This document shows positions 54,901 to 64,000 of a DNA stretch of 64,000 nucleotides, piece after piece (position 1 is the first letter of the stretch; every line of letters starts with the position of its first letter). The notes under the pieces are model-generated. The model had not been told where the DNA came from, did no database searches, and was given only the letters and a program-made list of their open reading frames with translations. This DNA is from Odiellus spinosus. Taxonomy: Eukaryota; Arthropoda; Arachnida; Opiliones; Phalangiidae. Where the stretch lies: assembly GCA_963920705.1 (NCBI GenBank), contig OY987236.1:8418190-8482189 (forward strand). The letters run 5' to 3'. The position numbers were made by a program, and so were the translations under genes.

Positions 54901-57900
54901 GTGGCTTTAATGAAGTATGATGAAAGCTTTTCGAGCCATTTTAGACATAACTAGTTTAGTTTTGCTATAGTTAAACAAAGCGAATGTCTACGAGACTCTC
55001 CTTATATAACCACTCCCCCCAAAAACAACGAAAAAACAAAATTGTAAAAAGTAAGTAAGAAAAAAAAACTTAAAGCATTGTTGCCCCTTATCGCCACTCC
55101 GAAGCACATGTTGGTTAAAATGTCCAAAAAGAGCTAGCCGACAGTCTCCTTCGTGCCTGGATCATCCTATACATAGAAATCATTTTGGCGTCCCACTTTG
55201 AGAATACTCCGAATACAACAGGTTGTCCGGCACGCCCTCGTAATATTTTAAAAGCGTACTTAACAAGGGGAGAATACGTTGTAAACTTCGAATGGGATGG
55301 ACTGTTAACTCTCCAAAGGTTATGCTTTAAAAAGGGGGATGAAGGTTACGCCGAAGAAGAACTATATACAATACTATAAGGGGTTCTAGGAGGAGGAGGA
55401 GTAGAAAAAGGAAAATAAAAAGAGTGCCAAAAGCAGAGGGTCATCATTTATCTCGCTCGCATGGCGGCTGTTGGAAGAGGTCTTTACCGCGCGCCCCGCG
55501 TGTCTTCTTCTACTAAATATAGATAGACTCCTCTTCGAGAGAAGTTTGCATTGTGTTTTAAAGTTATGGCTTATTAATAAACAATGTTAAACCATATAGG
55601 AATAAAAATAGTTTCGCTAACTGCCCTTAGGTAGCGGTATAGGATATGGGTAAAGCTTTCCCGCGCGTGGATCGAACCAAGAATCAAGAAACAATCTCTA
55701 CTGGTATATGAAAGGGAATCTAAATCATACAAAGGCCTAATTGGAATATAATACAAGATTGGTGGAAATTATCACGTTCTTGTCAAAGCTGGAGCGGATG
55801 AATAAACAACGTCAAGTTTAAAATCAAACTTGGGAAAAAATGAAACTCAAGAGCGAGTTCATTTTACATGTGTAGGAAAACGAGTTTAGGCCAAAAGCAC
55901 GCGACGATAATACCAGAGGCATATTTATATGTTGTATCCCAATGCTCTTAGTTACTTAATGAGTTCTTGGTAGACGTATATATAATTAGAAAACGGAAAT
56001 ATACCTGTACTCTGTTAATTTTCCTCCTAGTAGAACGTTTCGCTTAGCTCGCGCTTCCGCTAGCCCTTAATATCTAAAGAAGATTATCTCTAATACCATA
56101 GACTAATCCGAAATGTAGGGGCATAAGTCTTAAGTCGACTAACGTACGAAAACGTCTATATGGGAACAAATATCCGGTAAGAATAATCCGTAAGGTTCAA
56201 GAAATATAAGTTCTTTCCAAGGCAAACCGTCTCTATATAGAGATAACTATTACAAAGAGCTATACCCACCCGTGAGAAATATCTTGGGTCACGTTAACTA
56301 GTGTCCTAAAGATCAGTTAGTTAGTCTTGCCGTAGTGTTACATTTAGGACGAACTTTAACCAAACAAAAAAAGAGGTGATTAAGATCTGTTAGATGTCAC
56401 AATGTATCCACTCGTGAAAAAGATGTTAAATTATCGGGTTACAACCAGCCCGTTAATTTTGTTAGTTAAGTCATCATAAATGTAACAATTCGGAGCAGTC
56501 TCGTTAACGGCAAGAAATCCCAAACGATATTTACAAGGATGGAGAGCGAGCCATTAGTGGCCATTAGATTTGTTGGCAGATTATGGGCGACAAATAGCTT
56601 CTACCTTGATACCAACACAAGGTACTTTTGACGATAATATTCAATTACCAAGGGAAATATTGTCCCGATTCCTTTTCCCCGATCAGGTTTAGCATTGTTT
56701 TTAACCATTGGGGCAAATGCACAAGAGTATCGAAAAGGAAGAAAAATAAAAAAAACTGAAGAAATTCATTAAATTTTCCGGGAATCTTAGGAAATGAAAA
56801 TAAAAGATAGGAAGTTGTAGATGGTGCCTCCTCTTCCTCCCGCATACTTCATCCCATCACCCCCGATCGACATAGACGATTAAGACTAAGAAAAAAAAAA
56901 AAAAAAAGAGGACAGTCGACCACCAGAGCGACGTTTCAAATCTCTTTGCCACGTCCGTCGTCTCGATCCTTAAAACCCCCAGGCTTCGATTTCGATAAAA
57001 GGATTCGACATAGTCTCAATTGTCTTTATATTATCCAATCGAGGCCGACGACCGACTCCATCCGTCTCTCTCTATTTCCTGTTCGAACTGTTGGTGCTTA
57101 TTAAGAAATGTTCGAGGATGGTAAAGCAGAGCGGGTAGGCTGTCATCGAAGGGAGAGTGAAAATTTGAATTAAACTATGCATGGACTTGCACAAATTCTC
57201 ATTAATTTGGAACGTTTATGATATAGCCATTTTTCTATCCAAAAAACTTCCACCAATCAATAAGAGAATTTTTTTATACTTGAAATTGTACAACGAGTAA
57301 GCGTTTAGAATATATTTCAAGATAAAATCATATCATTATCCCACATTTAATTAAATCATATCATTACCCCACATTTAATTAAATTATATCATCATCCCAC
57401 AATAACGTGTCCGAAGTTTGTAAGTTTTAAACTTCAAATTGTGTTGTGTATTTTAATATAAGGTCCTCACAATTTAATCGAATAAATAAAAAACTTTATA
57501 AAATGTTCATTAATTATTTCCAAATATTTTTCTGAAGTTTAATAATTAAAGGTACGTGATGTATAAATTAATTAATAAACTATATTTGGATATAAATTTT
57601 TTTAAATCTCATTTCAATTGAATAGTGAATTAACAGCAGACGTTTGTCAGTGGTTTTAGGACTATTCTGGTCTAATTTCAGCCATCCTTTAAGAAACTCT
57701 ACCCCTTCCCTACGATTCTTTGAATTAACAAATTCGAATCGAATACGATGTAGCGTCGTTTGCCTTTCTTTCCCGCTAGCTAACCCTAAAGCACCCTAGC
57801 CCTTAATGGGATTTTCATTTCGGAGGAGTCTTGTATAGAAGTAACCCAATCGTTAGACGGTTAGAACAAAGAATGAAGGAAATGATAAAAAAGAAAGGGA

Positions 57901-60092
57901 TAAAGAACTATCGGGGTTCGTAAACCGCGAACATCTTTTACGGACTAAACTATATACCAGAATTGACCGGAACCATATATTGATCATCGAATCCGAACTA
58001 GGATCGAAATAGGAGTTTAAAAACGAGTTGGCTGCAATGATGGGAGTTTTTACAAAGAAATAAATTTATCTTGACCATTAGAAAAACGAGCTCGCCAACG
58101 TAAGTTAGTCATCTCATAAGAGAGTCTCGTTCATACTAATATCTATTCAATATGTTGATGGAAATATGGAAATAGCTTTGACAGATTAATACACAAGCTA
58201 GGGATGATTTATTACTGTACTCCTCAACCTTGTTTAGAAACTTAAAACTAGCCAAAAAAAGTCAGTTAAGTGATTGGCTAGTACTCCATGATATTACTTC
58301 TGACCCATCAATGCGAAGAAATTCAGGAAGTGAAAGAGATATTTTCATAGTAACTTAACAATTTTTTTTTTGACAACTGGTGCTTGTTTAAACCTCTGTA
58401 GAAGTGTTTTCACTCTCGCGCACTCGTGTGCGCAGGGAAGCTACTAAACAGGCTGAAACGATAACGTTATCTTCCAATTGAATCGAGGCATTAAATGCAT
58501 GTAGAAATATTTCACATCCCAGAATATTTGATGGATATATTTCCTTACATACAGTAGTCTCTTTTGCAAACTGATATCAAATTCTCGGGTAATATAAGGC
58601 AAATTAATTTCTTATTAAAACTATAATAATACAGATAATAAAACGCAAACAATTTGAAGCTTGAATGATCATAGACTATACCCGAATTTCGTAGAACATC
58701 TTTCGTCATTTTGTCAAGAAACCAGTCTAGAGATTCTTCACCGCTGAGACTGAGTATGTTACCCCCTCGAAGCTGTCTATATAACCTTTTACTCATCGTT
58801 CAATTGAAAGTAGCTACGCTTATTCGTTCGATATCTCCAACTCGAAGGTGGAATAATATCTTATATAAAGTTGTATTGATTAAGTATTTAAATTAATTCT
58901 GTTAAAATAGCTTCAAGCTCAAATAAACTATCTTTGTACTTCCAACAAGCCATATGCAGGTTTAATTCATAGTTTCTCTCTTTCCAGGAAGCAAAAAATA
59001 TAAACAGAATTTATCCTGACCCTTTTCAAAAAATTTATAACCCCTTTGAACCCTTTTTAATACCAAAAGAAAAAAGAAAACATCTACCCTCTTTTAAAGA
59101 CTGTCAAAATGTTTTTCCATCGCTTTAACTCGATCCATACCTCTATAGCGTGAAAGAAAGGAGGCAACCTCTACCCCTTTGAAGTTCCAATTTTATATAT
59201 AAATATATATATAAATTATTATTCGCGTGTGGGATGACTGAACTACTTTTCTCATATACGATGTTTAACATTATGTATTAATCCGTATCAGCTTTCGCTA
59301 GTTTTACAACACTTTTCGCGAACAATAAGTACGCGAATCTTAAGGACCTACAAAGGCGTAAAAAATGTAGATCGACGCTTAATTTTAAAATGAGTTCCGA
59401 GTCGATGGTACGAAACGAAAAAAAAAAAAATAAAATAAAAAGAGTGCGAGTGGGGCTGGAAAGGATGTCGGGGAATGAAAGAAGCCCTCATTTTCATTCC
59501 AGTACGCATCCCATCGTATCGAAAGATCCAACAGACCAATATCGAGAATCTCAATAAGAGAGAGAAAGAAAGAGAAAGAGAAGATGGAGAAGCTCAAGCC
59601 GCATAAGGCATGCCGATGAGAAAAAGAAAGGAATGAGAGATTCTTGGACGCAGGCGTATTAGGACCACCTTAGATGATGATGTTATATTTTGGCAATGTA
59701 TAAAGCATATAAGGTATGTATTTTCTTAGTGAGAATTAGAAATTTTTCCTAGATTAAACATAGCGCTCAAAATGGGATCTATCCATGCTTGTAATACGTC
59801 CCATTGAATGGGCAATAATTTATTTTTTACTCGCATCCGACAACCATATTTAAACATTTGAAAGGAAAAAGATAAAATTTCGGGGTGTGGTGAGCGCAGA
59901 GTGATAGGGAAAATTAGTTTTCGGGATGGAGGTTCATTCTACAATCGAGCGTAACTTATTAATATACTGGACACATTTCTTATTCTAGGCAAAGAAGAAT
60001 TGCCAAATCTGCATGGCGTTCATAAGCGTCCCCTAACGGTCCAGTAGTTAGTCCTAGGTGGAAACTAGGTACCTAGTCTTGCTTTTATTCTG
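54901..60092. other. No gene seen
   Basis: Mostly AT-rich sequence. The only repeats I can support are a 28-bp trimer at 57325 and a short piece of the TTAA-type element around 58299-58330 (GACCCATCAATGCGAAGAAA). Reading frames at 55185, 56645, 58545 and 59348-59597 are short, low-complexity or unrecognisable. Confidence 0.5.
57325..57408 (+). repeat. 28-bp tandem trimer
   Basis: AAATCATATCATTATCCCAC plus ATTTAATT is repeated at 57325, 57353 and 57381, the third copy slightly diverged. Confidence 0.8.
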
Positions 60093-60231
60093 ACTCCCTC
60101 CAAAGGGGGTAGGCAACCACATAATCAGACAAGCAAAAGGGAGGATGAAACATCGCCGTCACTGCGCATGACCTCATCATCCCCCTTTAGAGGTCTGATA
60201 CAGCGGGTTGCCGACCCACTTTGGAGGGAGT
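60093..60231. mobile_element. 139-bp fold-back element
   Basis: ACTCCCTCCAAAGGGGGTAG plus GCAACC at the left pairs with GGTTGCCGACCCACTTTGGA plus GGGAGT at the right, with two mismatches over 26 bp. No target duplication is evident. Confidence 0.6.
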
Positions 60232-60940
60232 AAAAACAAACGCAAGAGGTCTATAGAAGGTAAAAAAAGGTAAAATTCTAGAAAAAGGATTTAATAGGAA
60301 GGTATCGAAAAAATATGATATATATAGAACGACTCGTTACCCTGATATCGACCTCTAATCGGGCCTATGCAGATGCTAAATCGGATCTTAATTTACTTCC
60401 CCATAATTTAGAATCGACACTTAGGGGACCATAATGTTTTTTATTATCACGCAGAGAGGAGGCTGAGAGATTCATAGAGGAGAGGGAGAGAAGTAGGGCA
60501 GGCTGAAGCAAAGTGAAGGGGCATTATTCGAGGAACGAAGCCGTTATAGTACAGGAATGATTGCTATAAAGAGATGAGAACGACGGAAGGCTTGTTGGCT
60601 GGCCGGTAGAGGAGAAGCGGGAGGGTGCAAAATGGATGCGATAGGCCCCTGACAATATTGTCCGAGGCGATTTATCCCTCCTATATCTTATTGCCTCCCA
60701 AAGACCCTTTCTCTATCCTTAGAGCATCGTTTCTCTTTTTCATATAAAGCGTTATATAAAGACAAGTTTTCACTGTGAATAATGCCACTTTTTAAAGGAA
60801 AATTACAAAAATAAAATCGGCTTTATGATTTTTCTATTAAAGGTTGCGCAAAGATAAAAACGAATGTAACTTCAGGGGAAAGATTAAAGGCCAGTGAAAA
60901 ACGAGACCCTGTTTGTGCAAGGTACTTAACTTTGTTTCAT

Positions 60941-61277
60941 CAGAAGCCGATGAAACCCTCCTTTGAAGTCTACTACTCCAATGTTCCATATAGCGCTCCT
61001 CTCTGTATGGGTAAAATTCCCAATTTTTCGAGTTAGAAGGGGTCCTATTTCATACCCCCTGTCTACGGAAAATTGGAAATTCTCTCTCTCCACAATCGAC
61101 GACGTTTTTTGGACGAACTCCAAGGCTGCTAGAGATATTCGCTCGACGAGCTCCCGCTCCGAAAACATCTACCGTTAGGAGGCGTACGAATCGCGCCTTT
61201 TGAGAATAACCCATACAGAGAGGGGTAGACAAGACCCGGGAGTAATAGACTTCAAAGGAGGGTTTCATCGGCTTCTG
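60941..61277. mobile_element. CAGAAGCC-family element, full length
   Basis: It has the same architecture as 37173-37508 in the same orientation: ends CAGAAGCCGATGAAACCCTC and GAGGGTTTCATCGGCTTCTG, 337 bp. TTTCAT flanks both sides (60935-60940, 61278-61283), a 6-bp or imperfect 7-bp target duplication. The frames at 60926-61168, 60963-61178 and 61050-61283 fall in this element. Confidence 0.8.
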
Positions 61278-61283
61278 TTTCAT

Positions 61284-62394
61284 TTAGATTCTAAATAAAA
61301 AATAAAATTTTAAAGTTGGAATTTTCCTCTAAGAAATATGGGATTTTTCTTTTCACAAAGATTAGGACAAGTTATTCAATTTTATATAAGGTTCGCTATT
61401 GTACAATCATACTCTTTGAATCTTGAACAAAACAATTATATTGTTTAAAATGATTCTCTTTTTATACGAAATCACAAAGTTTAGAAATTAAAGTACCAAG
61501 GCTTAAAAAAATTCCCTACAATTTTATTTTTCCTTTTGTTTTTAGCATTGATGGAGAAACCAAAACAGTTTTTTTGCTCAGCGACGTGAAATTTTTTCTT
61601 TTTATTTTTCTTTTTCAGGTGGAAGATTAGAGGCTAGAAAAATCGCTGAGTGGAAACCTCGCTTTAGGCCTATAGGGAGCTATAATATATATAAGTATAG
61701 CCCCAGACACCACGCCGTTTTCGCGCCTCATTAAGTATAAGGCATTGCGCAGAAAGAAAGGGAGATTCTATATGGGCACGCGTCTATAGCTTCGAAAGAT
61801 GGGGTTAACCCCTTGCTTAGTCTTCCAGGCTCGCTCACCCACCTACCCCCCTTAAAGGCGCTATAAGCCAAACACCTGCATTAGCCTATAGTATATAGCT
61901 ACTAGCTATATAACTATCCCGCCTCCACACTCACTATCTACTAACGAAAAATCGTTCGTTATATCAAAGCCAGGCAATATTTCCCCATCTCGCTAATGAA
62001 ACCCCGGCATCTTAGACTCTGCTCTTTATCCTAATTTCAAAAGGACGTAACACTAGAAATGGTTGTTTTTTGGCATTTTAGAAGAATCTAATAAGATAAA
62101 AATGCAGTATTTATCTTAAATAAAAGCAAAGGGCCGTGTAAACCTACTAGCCCATCACTTAAAACTAGCCAAGTCATCACTGGCTCGACTCTCGAGTGAT
62201 TTCCTTGATATTTTGAGTCCGGAGAAAGGAACGGAATTTAGGCGGGCCGCGCTTGGCTATATTGCCTTCCCCCAAAACCCTAAGAGGGGCGCTTCTGATT
62301 TCCCTATTTACACTGACCGTGGCCGCTAGAGTGTCTCGAATCAGAATCTGCCGGTACATTTACCTGAGGACCTTTGCTGATAGTATTAATAATA
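61284..62394. other. No gene seen
   Basis: An acceptor-like tract (TTTTTCTTTTTCAG at about 61618) is followed almost at once by a stop codon in one frame and by no recognisable coding sequence. Otherwise nothing to report. Confidence 0.45.
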
Positions 62395-62660
62395 TGCAGA
62401 TTTCATTGAGAAACATATCGGATTTATATTTGCAGATTATTTTTATATGCCGATTTCACTGAAATGCAACGCAGGATAAATAAGGTTTCGTGGCGAAATG
62501 ATATAGGCTAAATTTATGGATTTCACTAAAACATTATAAGACCTAAATATCCCCATTTCATTGAAAAATAATATCTATCATAAATTTCCTGGGAAATTAT
62601 GCAAGATAAATATGCGGGTTTCATGGGAAAACTATATAGGTATAATTCCCAAATTCTTGA
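62395..62660 (+). repeat. Diverged ~36-bp tandem repeat
   Basis: About seven units share a pattern of GATTTCATTGAAAAA followed by ATATAGG and TAAATATG (for example GATTTCACTGAAATGCAACG, GGATTTCACTAAAACATTAT, CCATTTCATTGAAAAATAAT, GGGTTTCATGGGAAAACTAT). Units are heavily diverged, so this is an old array. Confidence 0.5.
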
Positions 62661-63381
62661 AAATATAAATAGATAAAATATGATAATATATGCTTCTTTT
62701 ACATCGCGCAAACACAGCTCAAATATGTTAAAATTCTGAAGTTATACTAATATTTGCTTAAAGATGTTGGTAAACTTTCTCCGCACTTCTAGGAAGTAAC
62801 GTATTCTGTCACCCATTTGAAGACAATTAAAAGTTTAATACAGAAATGAAGGTATCTCAAGTTACGTCCTTTGACGAATGAAGTTCCAACATACCTTTTT
62901 GTTTCGCAAACTTTGGTTTAACTTATACAAACTCTACTCAATCTTAACGCGGGCGAAGTTGACCCTATAGTCAAAGGTACGATAAGGTTTATGTGGATTG
63001 TCTATGTAAATACATTGTCGCCGTACCTTAAACGTAGCGCAAACTCTTATTGCCCTTATGGGCATCTAGCCCTATTACTAAGCCGTGTCATACTTAATGG
63101 CGATGGTACTCTGCTTTGTAGATGTTTGATCTTCGGAATATAGAGGAAAACAGGTTTTAAGTGAGGCTGACATTGATTTTTCACGATGGTTAAAATACAA
63201 GTCAAAAATATTTCAAACAGTGAAAATATATATTTTATAATCATCATTTTCGAGATTTTTAAACGGCTGAGTGGCTATTGTAGAGCCTAGAGTTGATTCT
63301 CGCTCGTTCTGACACGTGATAAGGTTAGTTTCGCGCTGTCTTTTTCGTAAAAGTACTTAATGCAGAAAGCTATACCTTACC

Positions 63382-63891
63382 TTAAAGGGAGAATGAAAGG
63401 CCGAAACAACCTATTTTTAATCGATTAAGAATGCTAAAATAATGAGAAAAACAATAATATAACTCACCAAAAATATTTCGTTATTTTATAATCAATTTCC
63501 AAAGTTCCAACGCTAAGCCTAGGCTGCTTAGCTCGGTGAACTAGGTTAGCAGGACCTGTATTGTTTTTAATATTCTCGGCTGTTCTTGTCTCCAATCACG
63601 AGCGAGTACGCGTATTTTAAAAATACGCGTACTCGCTCGTGATTGGCGACTAGATCAGACGGGAATATAAAAAATACGGCTCGTGCTCGCCTAGTTCGCC
63701 GAGCTAGGCAGCCAAGGCTTAGCATCTGCAAGTTTGGCAGCCAAGGCTTAGCATCTGCAAGTTTCGGAACATCGGAAATTGATTATAAAATAACGAAATA
63801 TTTTTGGTGAGTTATATTATTGTTTTCTCATTATTTTAGCATTCTTAATCGATTAAAAATAGGTTGTTTTGGCCTTTCATTCTCCCTTTAA
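63382..63891. mobile_element. 510-bp TTAA-bounded fold-back element, young copy
   Basis: The ends are TTAAAGGGAGAATGAAAGGC and its complement GCCTTTCATTCTCCCTTTAA. The arms stay nearly identical for about 120 bp inward (one substitution, one single-base indel), through TCGATTAAGAATGCTAAAAT and CACCAAAAATATTTCGTTAT. Further in, GCTTAGCTCGGTGAACTAGG pairs with CCTAGTTCGCCGAGCTAGGC, around a perfect palindrome at 63592-63646. A 25-bp duplication (GGCAGCCAAGGCTTAGCATC...) sits in the right arm. The near identity of the arms suggests recent insertion. There is no coding capacity. Confidence 0.85.
63592..63646. repeat. Perfect 55-nt palindrome
   Basis: Arms of 27 bp (starting CCAATCACGAGCGAGTACGC) are perfect complements around one central base. 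It sits at the centre of the 510-bp fold-back element and should extrude readily as a cruciform. Confidence 0.9.
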
Positions 63892-64000
63892 TACCCACCT
63901 AAACTGTCTTTTTCCGTTTATATCCAACATCAAATATTAAACTGTTTCAATAACAGAGTTAATTTATACGTAAACATTTAGAAAATTTCAGAGAACTTTT

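Noticed and set aside
55655..55690. B-box-like TTGGTTCGATCC on the minus strand suggesting a tRNA
   Set aside because: No D-arm, anticodon arm or acceptor stem can be drawn around it.

Overview
The window is nuclear DNA from an animal, most likely an invertebrate. It is AT-rich and packed with repeats. The one gene I can defend has spliceosomal introns with GT..AG ends, from 158 bp to about 16.5 kb, and belongs to a metazoan transporter-subunit family (SLC3: CD98hc/4F2hc and rBAT). I cannot name the species. There is no operon structure, no rRNA and no CRISPR array.

Left part (1-9.4 kb): a composite structure whose ends are perfect 13-bp inverted repeats (CAGGGTGACCACT) at 1636 and 9425, flanked by the direct repeat AAACTG. 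Most of it is a 16-bp minisatellite (TTTCATTTGTCACCCG and variants) in eleven arrays, punctuated by nine copies of an ~83-nt hairpin spacer plus a half-hairpin and an AT-rich spacer. The left end plus arrays occur twice in tandem (1636-6765 and 6766-8835). A 362-bp hAT-like element with an 8-bp target duplication has inserted in one array. The many 16-residue-repeat reading frames here are by-products of a 16-bp unit without stop codons.

Middle (9.4-22.6 kb): no gene. It holds miniature inverted-repeat elements of several families, three of them with visible target duplications or target-like ends.

Gene (22.65-42.85 kb, minus strand): an SLC3-type amino-acid-transporter heavy chain, reconstructed as five coding exons with every junction in phase, 705 codons plus stop. 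It predicts a cytosolic N-terminus, one membrane span, a juxtamembrane cysteine and an alpha-amylase-like ectodomain whose nucleophile position is Lys. A 12-codon upstream reading frame overlaps the start codon. The 16.5-kb second intron contains fold-back elements and a decayed reading frame with twelve 21-residue repeats that looks like the N-terminal part of a mobile-element protein.

Right part (42.9-64 kb): no recognised gene. It has a low-confidence exon-like stretch at 44.5 kb, several minisatellites (40, 28 and about 36 bp), a 271-bp tandem duplication and more fold-back elements. The most striking is a 510-bp TTAA-bounded element (63382-63891) with ~120-bp nearly identical arms and a perfect 55-nt palindrome at its centre.
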